Below are positions 16,969 through 26,844 of a DNA stretch of 64,000 nt, one piece after another. The first letter of the stretch is position 1. Each line of letters starts with the position of its first letter. The translations under genes and the position numbers were made by a program. Below the pieces are notes generated by a model that was given only the letters and a program-made list of their open reading frames with translations, was not told the DNA's origin and did no database searches. The stretch is from CALBTQ01 sp036725605 (GTDB lineage: Bacteria > Lernaellota > Lernaellaia > Lernaellales > Lernaellaceae), in assembly GCA_036725605.1 (NCBI GenBank), contig DAIMDW010000005.1, forward strand, positions 124,001 to 188,000. Reading direction: 5' to 3'.

Positions 16969-19239
16969 TCAATTGCCCGCTGCCGGCTTTTCCTTGCGTT
17001 CCACTTCCAGCTTGTAAATGTATAGGCCGCAAACGAGACCTTCATCGGTCAGGCAATCGGGAAACAGGTCGCGGTGTTCATCGCCGAACTGGAAGGTGAT
17101 CGTCAGCTCGTCACCCGGCGCCGCGGGCAAATCCGGCATCGGAATGTACAGATGTGAGATGCCGGGCTGGGTCTGCATTTTCAGCGTGGCGTGACCCTGG
17201 GGCGTGCTCAGATCGAGTGTCAATTCGAGTTGACGGGTGAACCGGTATTTTTCGATGTCCATGGAAAAAGCCGCAATCGTGTCCGCCTCGGCGAATTTGA
17301 CGCTGGCGTCGTGCACGATCAGTCGCTTGATGGTGCGCACCTGTTCGGACGGGAGGAAGCCGCGCGCCTGGGCGAAATCGTTGGCGCCGAAGATGATGGA
17401 ATCCGACCAAATCTGGTGCGGCGGGGGTGTGAAGAGGCTGATCGTCACCAGTTGGAAATTGACCTGGTCGATTAACGAACAGCCGGCCTGATACAGCGGC
17501 TCGGGGTTGATCGTGCCGGGGCCCAGCAATTCGCGCCAACCGTAGGGTGTTTCTTTGACCGTCATCAGCCAGATGCGTTTGAGGTACACATTGGCGAGTA
17601 CCTCGTTCCACGGCAGATAGACGTTGTGCAACGGATAAAGGAGGTACGCGTATTCCGCCTGGCCGTCCTTCCAGGTCGAGTGGCGGTGCCAGCGGCCGGG
17701 ACCGAGCGTCATCACCCAACCGCGCTGGTTGCGCTGGAACTCATAGTTGAACATGCTCTCGAAAAAGGCATAGGGTCCCACGGCGACCGCATCGCCGTCC
17801 TGCAGGTTGCGCTTCAGATAGGACACGGCGTTTCCCGAGTCGGTCCGTTCCACCGTCAGCAGGGTTTGGGTCAGATCCAGCGACTGCCACGAAATCACGG
17901 ACACCAGAACGCTGCCGGCCAGCGCATAGGTGAAGGCCCGTCGAGCCCGTTTGGCCGGCAATCGCGTGGGGATCCACAATCCGTAAGCCAGCAGAAAATA
18001 GAGGAACGGCAGCAACGGCATGAACCGCCGCATGGCGAAATAGAAAAAGTGATTCTGCACCACGGTCAACAGGCCGTTGGCGACGAAGAAGCTCAGGCCG
18101 GCCAGCACCGGCAAATGCGCGTGCCAGGGTGTGTCGCGATAGGAGCGATGCCACCACAGCAAGCCGAGCAGCGCGAAGGGCGCGTACAGCAGGTCGCCCC
18201 AGGCGACGGCGCGCGAACCGAAGGCGCTGCCGAAACCGTACCCGAAAAAGCGGAGAAGTTCCCTGACGAAATAATGCAATCCTTCCCCGACGGTGTCGTA
18301 GGGGTAGTACAAATCCATTTCTTTGATGACCGGCATGATGACTTTGAGCCCGGCGACGAAGTAGATCACCAGGCCGATCGACAGCGCGACGAACACCAGC
18401 ACGGCGACGGTCAGCACGTGCGCGAACTTGAGCAGCCGTCGCCAATCCCCCGGCGTTTTTTCCGAACGATAAAACGTCCATATCGTTTCCAGCACCAAGG
18501 GGAAGATAAAAGCAAAATAACTAAAGTGACACAGCAGGCCGGCCGCCAGGACGACGCTATAGGCGATGCTGCGATACCGGCGGTCCGGTTCGTCCAGCAC
18601 GCGGTTGTGCAGATAATACGCGGCGACGATCAGCAGATTCAGCAGCGAGTAGGGCATGATCGTCTGCGAGTAATACGTGTGCAGCGCCGAAAACGCCAGC
18701 ATCAGACCGGCCGCCGCGGCGATGAAATGATTCGTGCGGCGGCTGATCCACGTGTAAAGCAACGGCACGGTCAGCGCCCCGCAGATCGCCTCCGGCAGAC
18801 GCAGGTAAAACAGGGAATCGTTGAACAGGCGCCACAGGAACATCAGCAGGGTGAACAACGGCGGGTGCGGACTGGCCATGAACGGCGCGAAAACGATCAT
18901 CAAAATATTATTGGAAGCCGCCGCTTTGATGTAATAGCTCAGCTCCTGGCTGTCCAGCGGCTCCAAGCCCAGGTTGATCAAACGTATGGCCAGGGCCAGG
19001 GCGAACAACAACGACATCGGCAGCCAACGCCAGGCGCTGGGCGACGGCGCCGGCGGCAGCGGCGCGGCGAGGGCGGCAAAATGATGATGAAAGCGGCGGC
19101 TCAGATAAAATAAAGTCCCCGTACCGGCGAGCAACAGCAGCCAGATCAGAAGAACCTTGCCGATGCTGTCGGCGATGTAATTTTCCCCGCCCCAAAGGAT
19201 GAAGCCGGTGGACATTTTCAGCATTTGATCGGCTGTCAT
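16969..19239 (-). CDS. GT-C (PMT/ArnT-like) membrane glycosyltransferase
   Basis: A 756-residue protein from ATG 19239 (MTADQMLKMSTGFILWGG), with GGAG four bases upstream. The first luminal loop has the acidic motif LDSQELSYY expected of GT-C enzymes, and about eleven hydrophobic helices follow to residue ~440. The C-terminal ~300 residues are soluble and strand-rich, which is longer than in many ArnT proteins and may bind acceptor. It is the last gene of the minus-strand run that begins near 30918, 98 bp after the sulfatase-like gene. Sugar donor and acceptor are unknown. Confidence 0.85.
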   Translation of the reverse strand: MTADQMLKMSTGFILWGGENYIADSIGKVLLIWLLLLAGTGTLFYLSRRFHHHFAALAAPLPPAPSPSAWRWLPMSLLFALALAIRLINLGLEPLDSQELSYYIKAAASNNILMIVFAPFMASPHPPLFTLLMFLWRLFNDSLFYLRLPEAICGALTVPLLYTWISRRTNHFIAAAAGLMLAFSALHTYYSQTIMPYSLLNLLIVAAYYLHNRVLDEPDRRYRSIAYSVVLAAGLLCHFSYFAFIFPLVLETIWTFYRSEKTPGDWRRLLKFAHVLTVAVLVFVALSIGLVIYFVAGLKVIMPVIKEMDLYYPYDTVGEGLHYFVRELLRFFGYGFGSAFGSRAVAWGDLLYAPFALLGLLWWHRSYRDTPWHAHLPVLAGLSFFVANGLLTVVQNHFFYFAMRRFMPLLPFLYFLLAYGLWIPTRLPAKRARRAFTYALAGSVLVSVISWQSLDLTQTLLTVERTDSGNAVSYLKRNLQDGDAVAVGPYAFFESMFNYEFQRNQRGWVMTLGPGRWHRHSTWKDGQAEYAYLLYPLHNVYLPWNEVLANVYLKRIWLMTVKETPYGWRELLGPGTINPEPLYQAGCSLIDQVNFQLVTISLFTPPPHQIWSDSIIFGANDFAQARGFLPSEQVRTIKRLIVHDASVKFAEADTIAAFSMDIEKYRFTRQLELTLDLSTPQGHATLKMQTQPGISHLYIPMPDLPAAPGDELTITFQFGDEHRDLFPDCLTDEGLVCGLYIYKLEVERKEKPAAGN

Positions 19240-19337
19240 GAATCTCCGCCCGCCACGGTTTGCGTCAACGCCGCCGCCGGCGGCTATTGAGGATCAATAC
19301 CCTACCATCGGTGCGCGCATCCGAACAAGAGCGCATG

Positions 19338-21347
19338 TTATTGAATGTATCCCAGCGAACGCAATTTCTCGATGTCGGCCGGTGAAAGCCGCACCTTCGC
19401 GCCGCCCGGTTGACGGTTGGTTTTCTCCAATTCGAGATACGGTTCCAGGCGTTCGTACAGGAATTTCTGCACGACGTCCGGATGCTCCGGGGCGAGGTTG
19501 TTCCGGTCGCCCCAATCTTCCTGCGGGGCGAACAGCATGGAGTATTTGGCGCTGAGCGAGCCTTCGACCAGCGGGGCGATCGTTTTCCACTCGGGATTTT
19601 GGAACGAATACTGCGCCACGCCCGGCATGGCGGTTTCGGCGAAGGCGCGGTTGTCCTCCTGTTCCCACGTCTGGTCGTCGGCCGCCATGCTCAGCCGGTA
19701 TTTCCCCGGCGGGATCGGCAGTCCGGCCAGATCCAGAATGGTCGGCAGAAGCTGCGTCGACGCTTCGACCAAACGATTCGAGCGCGTGCCGCCCGGAATG
19801 CGTGGAGGAAAGCGGATGATCAGCGGTACGTGAATTTGTTGCGAGTACAACGCCGAGCCGTGCCCGATCTCATTGTTTTCGCCGAACGACTCGCCGTGGT
19901 CGGAGGTGATGATCACGATCGTATTGTTGAGCACCGACGAGTTCCACAGATGATTGAACAAAAAGCCCAGTTGATCGTCGGTGAAGCGGATCTCCGCGTC
20001 GTACAGTCTTTCCAGGATGTCCAGCTCGCGACTGCCGTAGGTCAGATGACCGTGCTTGTTGACGGCGTGATCGACGAAGCCGTCCACCACGCGCAGCTCG
20101 TTTTCCTTGACGAACATGTCGCGGAATTCCTCCGGCGGCGTGTAGGGATCGTGCGGGTCGAACAGATGCAGGAACATGAAAAACGGTCGCTTGGCCTCGG
20201 TGTCGATGCGCTTGGCGGCCACGCGGATCAACCGTTCGGCCGTGCTTTGGTTGTAGGAAAAATCCTCGAAGCCCTGATCCAGGTTGTAAATCGGGCTGAC
20301 GAAATGACTGCTGGTCACCGCCATCGTGTGATAGCCCGCCTCCAGCAGGTACTCGGCCAGCGTCGTCACCTTGTTCGACAAGGTGATGCCCTGCACCACG
20401 TTGCAGCCGTGCTCGATCGGATAGAACCCGGTCAACATCGACACGTGCGAGGGCAGCGTCCAACTGCTCTGGCTGATGGCGCGGTCGAAGATCATCCCCT
20501 CCGAGGCCAGATGATCGATCATCGGCGTGGTGTCGCGCGTATGGCCGTAACAACCCACGTGATCCGCGCGCAGCGTATCGATGCTGATCAACAAGATGTT
20601 CGGATGGCCAAACGCGACGTTGTTCTCGGCCGGCTCGTCGATCCAGGCGACGGTCACGGGCAACAGGATGACCAGGAAAATCCACCAATGACGCCGCGAA
20701 ACCGGCGGCAACTGAATCGATCGTTTTTCCTTCGGGAGTTTGAGCCCTTGCCGGGCGGCGCGATAGTACCGCACGCCCTGCCAGATCGTGGTGGCCAGCA
20801 GCAGCCCGAATCCCAGGTGAACCGCCACGTAGGTCAGCAGCGGCACCGGCGCCAACGAAAGAAATTTGATCAGATACAGCGGCTGCAACTGCAACGGTTG
20901 AAACATATAATCCGCGATCTGGCCCATCGCCGCGCCGACCGGCGCCGGGAAATTGTGCACCAGCATCTCGAAGCGGCTGATGTTATTGACCATGATGTTC
21001 AAAATCACCAGCGTGGAAACGACCTGAATCAGCCCCATCGAGCCGAAGTACAGCGCCGTGAAGCCGAGCGTCTGCCCGAACGTCGGCAGGCGTTTGGAAA
21101 ACCGCCAGAGAAAAAACAGGAATACCTGACCGAGCGGGAAAAGGATCTGGAACATCGACCAGTACTCGGCCGCGAACATCAACTGCGCCGTCTGCCGCAT
21201 GCCCCGCGCCAGGTACTCGTTGTCGATCATCTCCCGGATGCCGGGAATCAACGACAGCACGGCCGCGATGGCAAGGATGAATCCCTCCACCGTCAACCAC
21301 GACAGACCGGCCGGCCCCGTTTCTTTTTTATGCGTTTCTTCGCTCAA
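19338..21347 (-). CDS. Membrane-anchored sulfatase-like protein (alkaline phosphatase superfamily)
   Basis: About 669 residues; no ATG fits the N-terminus. TTG 21347-21345 is preferred because AAGGCGG lies about eight bases upstream; a TTG at 21380 is the alternative. The N-terminal ~215 residues hold several membrane helices. The sulfatase domain starts at NILLISIDTLRADHVGCYG (metal-binding Asp), then SSWTLPSHVSMLTG, FMFLHLFDPHDPYTPP, and IITSDHGESFGENN (Asp-His metal ligands). The usual formylglycine signature C/S-x-P-x-R is absent: the aligned site is T-L-P-S-H. A Thr nucleophile as in phosphoethanolamine transferases is therefore possible. It ends in LRSLGYIQ, as many sulfatases do. Confidence 0.87.
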   Translation of the reverse strand: MSEETHKKETGPAGLSWLTVEGFILAIAAVLSLIPGIREMIDNEYLARGMRQTAQLMFAAEYWSMFQILFPLGQVFLFFLWRFSKRLPTFGQTLGFTALYFGSMGLIQVVSTLVILNIMVNNISRFEMLVHNFPAPVGAAMGQIADYMFQPLQLQPLYLIKFLSLAPVPLLTYVAVHLGFGLLLATTIWQGVRYYRAARQGLKLPKEKRSIQLPPVSRRHWWIFLVILLPVTVAWIDEPAENNVAFGHPNILLISIDTLRADHVGCYGHTRDTTPMIDHLASEGMIFDRAISQSSWTLPSHVSMLTGFYPIEHGCNVVQGITLSNKVTTLAEYLLEAGYHTMAVTSSHFVSPIYNLDQGFEDFSYNQSTAERLIRVAAKRIDTEAKRPFFMFLHLFDPHDPYTPPEEFRDMFVKENELRVVDGFVDHAVNKHGHLTYGSRELDILERLYDAEIRFTDDQLGFLFNHLWNSSVLNNTIVIITSDHGESFGENNEIGHGSALYSQQIHVPLIIRFPPRIPGGTRSNRLVEASTQLLPTILDLAGLPIPPGKYRLSMAADDQTWEQEDNRAFAETAMPGVAQYSFQNPEWKTIAPLVEGSLSAKYSMLFAPQEDWGDRNNLAPEHPDVVQKFLYERLEPYLELEKTNRQPGGAKVRLSPADIEKLRSLGYIQ

Positions 21348-21410
21348 CGTTTTATCCGCCTTGGCGCAACATTGTAGCAAAAAATCAACGGTAGACCAGC
21401 AGCGGAATCG

Positions 21411-23039
21411 TCAGGGAAGGAGGGTGACGTTGCGGTACAATTCGCGGCGCACGTCGCGGGCGGAGAATTCCATTTCCAGTCGCCAGTCATCGCCGTCGAC
21501 GATCGACGCGGTTGCGTGCGGCGCGAAGCCGATGAGAAAGTCGGCCGTCGCCATGTCCGCGACCGGATCGAAGCCCGGCGGTTCGCAGGTGATCGTCCCT
21601 TCCTGCCCGAAGGCGCAATCGTACAACCGCGCGTTGATGTTCTCGCGCGTCAGGTAGTAACTGAGCGGAAAATTGATGGGGTGCTCGCAGTAATACGGCG
21701 TCGTTCCGGGCGGCGTATCGACGAACCGCACGATCACCACCGGGCGCGACTTGCCGGCGTACCGTTTGATGATTGCGCCCACTTGCTCCAGGTCGAACGC
21801 CTGCCGATCCGGCGAGCCGACGTGGATGTCCTCGCGATAATCGCTGGTCTTGAATTGCACTGACGGCGTCAGCGCCTGCACCCAGCCGTTCTCCGACAGG
21901 TGCTTGGGCTGCGCCAGGCCGAAGGTCAGTCCGGCCCACTGTCCGAGCGCCAGCGCCACCGTCAACGCGCCGGCCACGATCCGCACCGCCCGGTTGCGCC
22001 AGGCGAGCAACCCGGTCGCGGTGAGCACCGCCAGCGCGGGCAGTAGCGGAATCACGTAGCGCGCCAGTTTCCAATCGAGGTTGGAAAAGAACAGGTACGG
22101 CACGACGATCCAGGCCGCCATGAACAGGCGATGCGGCCACTTGTGCGCCGCCAGACCGGGCAGGGCCGCCAACAGGGGGATCGTCAGCCACGGCGAAATC
22201 GCCATGTCGGTCAGCGCGTACGGATAAAACAACAAGCCCTTCAGCGAGAAAAACGAGATGTCCGGATGATTCGCCGCTTCGTTGGAAACGCGAAAAACGC
22301 CGTTGGCGAGTTTCATCGACAGGTTTTGACTGTACCAGTACGCGGCGATCAACAGCCCGAGGCCCATGGCGACGCCGAACGACGTGAGCCATTTGCGCCA
22401 GGGCACGTCCGTCTCGGGCAGCCGGCTGCGCCGTCCGGCGCGAATCAGCTCGACCATCGTCGGTCCGGCCAGAAAAATCACGAAGCTCGAGCGCGTCAGC
22501 ATCCCCAGGCCGCAGACGATGCCGAAGGCGATCGTCATGCCCCGTCGGGCAAAGGCGTCGCTTTCCACCAGCAGCCACATCGCCAGCGCGACCATGCCGG
22601 CCAGCGCGAAATCGAGCATTACCATGCGCGACATCGAGGACGTCAGCGGGTACGTGCCTACCAGCAGGCAGGCCAACAGCGCGGCCGCCGGCGAATTGGT
22701 GATCCGCCGCGTCAGGCCGAACGTGCCCAGCAGCAGCGCGATCCAAAACGGAATGTTCGCCGCGATGCTCGCCTGTTTGCCCATGCCCAACAGGTGGTGC
22801 GTGACGATCGAAACCAGATAGTAAAGCGGCGGATAGGTCAGCGTGCGCACCTGGCCCATGCCGTTGTAATAGTAATAGAGGATGGTTTGCTCGTGATTGA
22901 CTTCGTCCGACGGCGTGGGGAAGTTGTGCTGCGAGACGAACCAGACGTTCGTGCCGACGAACAACGCCAACAGCAGACCCAGCAGCAGCCAGGTCAGCGG
23001 TTTGATCGGACTGGGACGCGGTGCGCGCGATAAACTCAT
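21411..23039 (-). CDS. GT-C (GT39/ArnT-like) membrane glycosyltransferase
   Basis: A 542-residue polytopic protein from ATG 23039 (MSLSRAPRPSPIKPLTW). The acidic motif TPSDEVNHEQTILYYY in the first periplasmic loop fits GT-C catalysis. About ten helices follow (LLACLLVGTYPLTSSMSRMV; ARYVIPLLPALAVLTATG), then a soluble C-terminal part (~385-542). It starts 16 bp after the radical SAM gene and lies in the same minus-strand run, so it probably works on the same exported product. Confidence 0.85.
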   Translation of the reverse strand: MSLSRAPRPSPIKPLTWLLLGLLLALFVGTNVWFVSQHNFPTPSDEVNHEQTILYYYYNGMGQVRTLTYPPLYYLVSIVTHHLLGMGKQASIAANIPFWIALLLGTFGLTRRITNSPAAALLACLLVGTYPLTSSMSRMVMLDFALAGMVALAMWLLVESDAFARRGMTIAFGIVCGLGMLTRSSFVIFLAGPTMVELIRAGRRSRLPETDVPWRKWLTSFGVAMGLGLLIAAYWYSQNLSMKLANGVFRVSNEAANHPDISFFSLKGLLFYPYALTDMAISPWLTIPLLAALPGLAAHKWPHRLFMAAWIVVPYLFFSNLDWKLARYVIPLLPALAVLTATGLLAWRNRAVRIVAGALTVALALGQWAGLTFGLAQPKHLSENGWVQALTPSVQFKTSDYREDIHVGSPDRQAFDLEQVGAIIKRYAGKSRPVVIVRFVDTPPGTTPYYCEHPINFPLSYYLTRENINARLYDCAFGQEGTITCEPPGFDPVADMATADFLIGFAPHATASIVDGDDWRLEMEFSARDVRRELYRNVTLLP

Positions 23040-23055
23040 GCCGGCGTTCTCTCGG

Positions 23056-24372
23056 TCATTCCCCTTTGGCCATTAGGTATTCATTATGCCGCAAAAGAAC
23101 GTCGGAGCAAGTTGTCGTTTTGATAAAAGGCGTGTCGTAGGGTAGATGCAGCAATCGATGCGTCGTGTGCAGCAGACAATAGTAGGCTCGGCCGAGTTGA
23201 CTGGACAGCCGAACCTGGCGCGGATCCCAGGTGTTCAACTTCTGGCTTTTGGACAGGGGCGAATACGGAAAGGCGATGTAGGGTTCCATCACGCCGATCC
23301 GGCCGGTCAGATTCAACCACGCCACTTGCCCCAACGTCGCGATCGTTTCCCACCAGCGTTCGCCGGGAATATTGATCATGAAGGAAAAGATCGGTTTGAG
23401 CCGGCGCGGAATCAGTTGTTGGAGTCGATGGTAATCGGTGAAGGAAAAACCGCCGGCCAGCGCCCGGCACAACCGCGGTGAGCCGGTATCGATGCCGAAG
23501 ATGGGGTACTTGATGCGGCTGTCGATCAGCGAATGGTTGATTTGATCGTCGTACACGTCCGGTTTGAACTGCCCCGACCACCACGGCGTCGACGACCGTT
23601 TGATGATCTCGGCCAGACGCAAAGTGCGCTCTTTGTCGTGGTTGACGTAGGCGTCGGCGATGAATACGGCCTTGGGCGCGAGCCGTTGCAGTTGCCGCAG
23701 TTCTTCTTCGATTCGTTCCGGACGATAAATTTCGACTTCGCCTTGCACGATTCGCTCGTGCGGACAAAACGTGCAGTGACGCGAACAACCGCGCGAAGCC
23801 TGCAGGTTGTGCATGTCGTAATTCGCCGGGTCCAGCAACGGCCAGGTGCGGTGGGGAATCGGCAAATCGTCGATCCCGAATCGCGACAAGGGAGCGTTTT
23901 CGATCACCACGCCGTCCGCGTCGCGATACACGACGCCCGGGGTGTGTTCGTATTCGCCGCTGAGCAGGGCGACGAAAGCGCGTTCGCCGCAGCCGACCAC
24001 GCCGTAGTCGATTTCCGGCAGCAGGTTCATGGTTTCTTTGGTGAACAGCGAAAAACCGGGGCCGCCGATCATCAGCTTGGAGTTCGGCAAGGTCGTTTTG
24101 ACCTGCTTGACGGTCCATTCCACCGCCGAGAACATTTCCCGCCCATAGAAGGCGTAGTTGCGCCAATTGACGCCGATGAAATCGTAAGGGCCGGCCGCCA
24201 GCGCGTCGTGCAGCGCTTGGCGCGGATTGTCGGCGGTGTTCAGATCGACGATGGAGTAATCGCCGCCCAATTCGCGTTGCGCGTAGGTGGCAATGCTGGC
24301 CAGGCCGAGCGGATATACCGGCAGTCTTCGTAAATAAAAACTGGTCGGACTGGCGATCAACAATACGCGCAT
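23056..24372 (-). CDS. B12-binding-type radical SAM protein
   Basis: A 438-residue protein; ATG 24372-24370 (MRVLLIASPTSFYLRRLP) is chosen, with a GTG three codons upstream (24381) as the alternative. The N-terminal B12-type domain (~1-150; MIGGPGFSLFTKET, GVVGCGERAFVALLSGE) precedes CSRHCTFC (Cys196, Cys200, Cys203) and the radical SAM barrel. It starts 13 bp after the methyltransferase stop in the same direction, so it is very likely co-transcribed with it. Substrate not inferable. Confidence 0.9.
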   Translation of the reverse strand: MRVLLIASPTSFYLRRLPVYPLGLASIATYAQRELGGDYSIVDLNTADNPRQALHDALAAGPYDFIGVNWRNYAFYGREMFSAVEWTVKQVKTTLPNSKLMIGGPGFSLFTKETMNLLPEIDYGVVGCGERAFVALLSGEYEHTPGVVYRDADGVVIENAPLSRFGIDDLPIPHRTWPLLDPANYDMHNLQASRGCSRHCTFCPHERIVQGEVEIYRPERIEEELRQLQRLAPKAVFIADAYVNHDKERTLRLAEIIKRSSTPWWSGQFKPDVYDDQINHSLIDSRIKYPIFGIDTGSPRLCRALAGGFSFTDYHRLQQLIPRRLKPIFSFMINIPGERWWETIATLGQVAWLNLTGRIGVMEPYIAFPYSPLSKSQKLNTWDPRQVRLSSQLGRAYYCLLHTTHRLLHLPYDTPFIKTTTCSDVLLRHNEYLMAKGE

Positions 24373-24385
24373 GGCGTTCACCCAG

Positions 24386-25054
24386 TTAGACTTTAGTCGC
24401 TGCGAACCATATTACCATCCCGTCGATCCAGTGGTTGAACGTGCTGAAGTTGCTGCGGGCGAAAAAGTCGATCAATTCCTCGTTCGTATAGGCCGGCATG
24501 CCGAAGCCGTAAATGCGCTGGCGGATCCACGAATGATAGATCTTGCCGGCATTGTCCGCGCGCATTTGATCACAGATGAAAGCCCGTCCGCCGGGCTTGA
24601 GCACCCGGTGGATCTGATTGAGCGCGCCGACCGGATCGCTCCACAAATAAATCGAACTGGTCGACACGGCGATGTCGAAATGATCGGCGGGCAATCGCAA
24701 GGTGTGCGCGTCCATCACGCGAAATTCCATGTTCCGCCTGTTGGCCATCGCCGCGCTGCGTTCGGCGAAGGCGATCAGGCTGGGCGATTGATCCACGCCG
24801 ACCAGGTCCGCGTCGCCGACCAGCCGGCCGATTTCCAACAGCATCGTTCCGTGACCGCAACCGACGTCGAGAATGCGCTTGCCGCGCCAACTTTCGTCGA
24901 CCAACTTGGCTGCCGCGTCGCGATACAGCGAACGAGCCAGGTACTTCTGCATGTAACCGAAAAGCCAACCCAGCGGCGAAGCGAAAAACCTGATTTCAAA
25001 TTTTCGCAACCGGAGAACCAAACCGTTCTGCTTCGTCATTGTTGAATCGCTCAT
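24386..25054 (-). CDS. Class I SAM-dependent methyltransferase
   Basis: A 222-residue protein from ATG 25054 (MSDSTMTKQNGLVLRL; ATG 25039 is an alternative). Motif I is ILDVGCGHGTMLLEIG (~60-75), the acidic motif II residue is in LVGVDQSPSLIAFAERSAAM, and FDIAVSTSSIYLWSDPVGALNQIHRVLKPGG is the Methyltransf_11/25 core. It would transfer a methyl group from SAM to a small molecule or lipid headgroup. It lies between a membrane propeller gene (7 bp) and a radical SAM gene in the same operon-like run. Confidence 0.9.
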   Translation of the reverse strand: MSDSTMTKQNGLVLRLRKFEIRFFASPLGWLFGYMQKYLARSLYRDAAAKLVDESWRGKRILDVGCGHGTMLLEIGRLVGDADLVGVDQSPSLIAFAERSAAMANRRNMEFRVMDAHTLRLPADHFDIAVSTSSIYLWSDPVGALNQIHRVLKPGGRAFICDQMRADNAGKIYHSWIRQRIYGFGMPAYTNEELIDFFARSNFSTFNHWIDGMVIWFAATKV

Positions 25055-25061
25055 GTCTTTG

Positions 25062-26768
25062 CTATTCGGGTTGCCGACTTACCGGGGGAGAAAGCAAGTC
25101 CTTATAATTATTTTCCAAACGGATCAACAAAGGCAATAGAAATCGTACCAGACGCATTTCTTTTTGAATGTACCACGGTGCGGCCATCGGCGTCTCCTGC
25201 CGCCATGTTTTCGCCGTGGCCAGCGCCAAATCGAGCGCGAAAATGCCGACGTTCGAACGGATCAACAACTCGTCGCCCGCCGGATCGAAAATCGGATGCC
25301 GCGCGATCGGCCCCACGTCGTAACGCCGTTTCACCTGCCGCGCCTGCGGATCGTATGCCAGCAGCTCGCCCGCGTAGTAGTTGACCACGTACAGCAAACG
25401 CCGCTTGGCGTCCCACGCCAGATCGCGCACGGTCAGCCCCAGCTTTTCGCGATGCACGATCGCCAGACTGTCCGGATCGAAAATCAACAACTCGCCGGTG
25501 AAAAACGAGGTGAAAAACAACTGCCGCCCGGCCGGGTCGATCTCCAGAAAAAAGCCGTAGCAGTCGTTCAGCTCCACCTGCCGCCGGTATTGCATCGTCG
25601 CCGCGTCGCCCTCCAGCAGCCACAGGCGCCCCACGCCCAGCACCATGCTGTAAAAACGGTCGGTCGTCGGATCGTACGCCACGTCAAACAGGTAACGCCC
25701 GGCGGGCAGCGGCGGCGAATAGGCGATGTCCGCCGGATCGTCCAGGCCGATGCGCACCACGTACCGCCCGTTGTCCTGCGCCGCGAAAATGCGCCGGTGC
25801 GCTTCGTCGAGCCGGATCATATTCAGCAGCTTGGCCGTCACCTCGATCTCGCGGTCGATGACCGGCGGCGATTGCGCCAGCCGATACAGCCGCCCCACAC
25901 CGCCCACGTACAGCGCGTCGTCGCGCCCCGGCTCGTACACGCAGCGATCCCCCGCGCGATCGGCGGTGGCGATGCGCCGCCAACGCCCGTCGGATTGGAG
26001 GAAAATGAAATCGCGCTTGCGCGGACCGAGCACCAGGCCGTCGGCCAGACGCGCGGCGAACATGTGATCGTTGCCGAGCGCCTTGGCGCTTTGCGATTGC
26101 GGTTCGTAAGCGTGCAGCAACCGCACGCCCCGCTGCTCGCCGATGCCGCGCGCTCGATCCAACGGCATCCCCTGATAGCGGATCACCGAGATCGCGAACA
26201 GCAACGAAGCCAGCACGTAGAAAAACAGGGCCGCCGCCGCGAAGTGTTCCAGCGCGCGCCGTCGCCACACCAGCAGCAGGTTGAGCGCGATCAGGCCCAA
26301 CAGGACGAACGGTACGAACGTCGGCTCCCAGCTCATGATGTGCTTGTGCAGGTACAGCAGCAGCACGAGCGAAACCACCGTGTGCAGCACGAAAAAAAGC
26401 CGGCGTTGTCCGAAACGGGAAAACCCGAACAGCGCGCCGCTCCACAGCAGGACGATCACCGGCGTCGTCAGCGAGCCCAGCGTCGCCAGCAGCATCACCA
26501 GCAGCAGATACAACGCGGCGCAGGTGTAATAGACCGTGCCGATCGCCGCCGGCAGCCAACGGTGGAACGTGCGCAACCGTTCGCGCCCGAGCGCAAAGCC
26601 GATCACCCCCGCCGCCAGCAAGACGCCGACCGCCAGCGGGTGACGATCCAGATGCGTGGGCAGCAACGTGCCGATCGGCAGCAGGTACACGACGAACCCC
26701 GCCGCGAGCGTCAGCGCGCGGTCGACGAACGTCAGTTCATGCCACGACGACGAACCGGATTCCGGCAT
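25062..26768 (-). CDS. Membrane beta-propeller protein, paralogue C
   Basis: A 568-residue protein; ATG 26768-26766 (MPESGSSSWHELTFVDRAL) has AAGGA about 11 nt upstream, whereas a GTG three codons earlier is too close to it. About seven N-terminal hydrophobic helices (~15-200) are followed by a propeller-like domain with units such as YEPGRDDALYVGGVGRLYRL, IDPAGRQLFFTSFFTGELL and DAKRRLLYVVNYYAGELLAYD. The last blade, HPIFDPAGDELLIRSNVGIF, corresponds to the closing blade of the other four paralogues. It sits inside the operon-like run with radical SAM, GT and sulfatase-like genes, the best clue to its role. Confidence 0.83.
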   Translation of the reverse strand: MPESGSSSWHELTFVDRALTLAAGFVVYLLPIGTLLPTHLDRHPLAVGVLLAAGVIGFALGRERLRTFHRWLPAAIGTVYYTCAALYLLLVMLLATLGSLTTPVIVLLWSGALFGFSRFGQRRLFFVLHTVVSLVLLLYLHKHIMSWEPTFVPFVLLGLIALNLLLVWRRRALEHFAAAALFFYVLASLLFAISVIRYQGMPLDRARGIGEQRGVRLLHAYEPQSQSAKALGNDHMFAARLADGLVLGPRKRDFIFLQSDGRWRRIATADRAGDRCVYEPGRDDALYVGGVGRLYRLAQSPPVIDREIEVTAKLLNMIRLDEAHRRIFAAQDNGRYVVRIGLDDPADIAYSPPLPAGRYLFDVAYDPTTDRFYSMVLGVGRLWLLEGDAATMQYRRQVELNDCYGFFLEIDPAGRQLFFTSFFTGELLIFDPDSLAIVHREKLGLTVRDLAWDAKRRLLYVVNYYAGELLAYDPQARQVKRRYDVGPIARHPIFDPAGDELLIRSNVGIFALDLALATAKTWRQETPMAAPWYIQKEMRLVRFLLPLLIRLENNYKDLLSPPVSRQPE

Positions 26769-26844
26769 GCGTTGCACCGTCCTTGTTGGTTGCTTGAAGT
26801 CCTGCGGCTCATGCTAGAGCACCAAACGCCATGCCCGCAAGCGC

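Noticed and set aside
17626..19113. 495-codon plus-strand frame opposite the GT-C gene
   Set aside because: Composition is shadow-like (Gln/Arg/His) and the minus-strand gene has clear membrane and GT-C features.
19410..21377. 655-codon plus-strand frame opposite the sulfatase-like gene
   Set aside because: It is the complement of a well-supported gene; the translation is Arg/Gln/His-rich with no domain.
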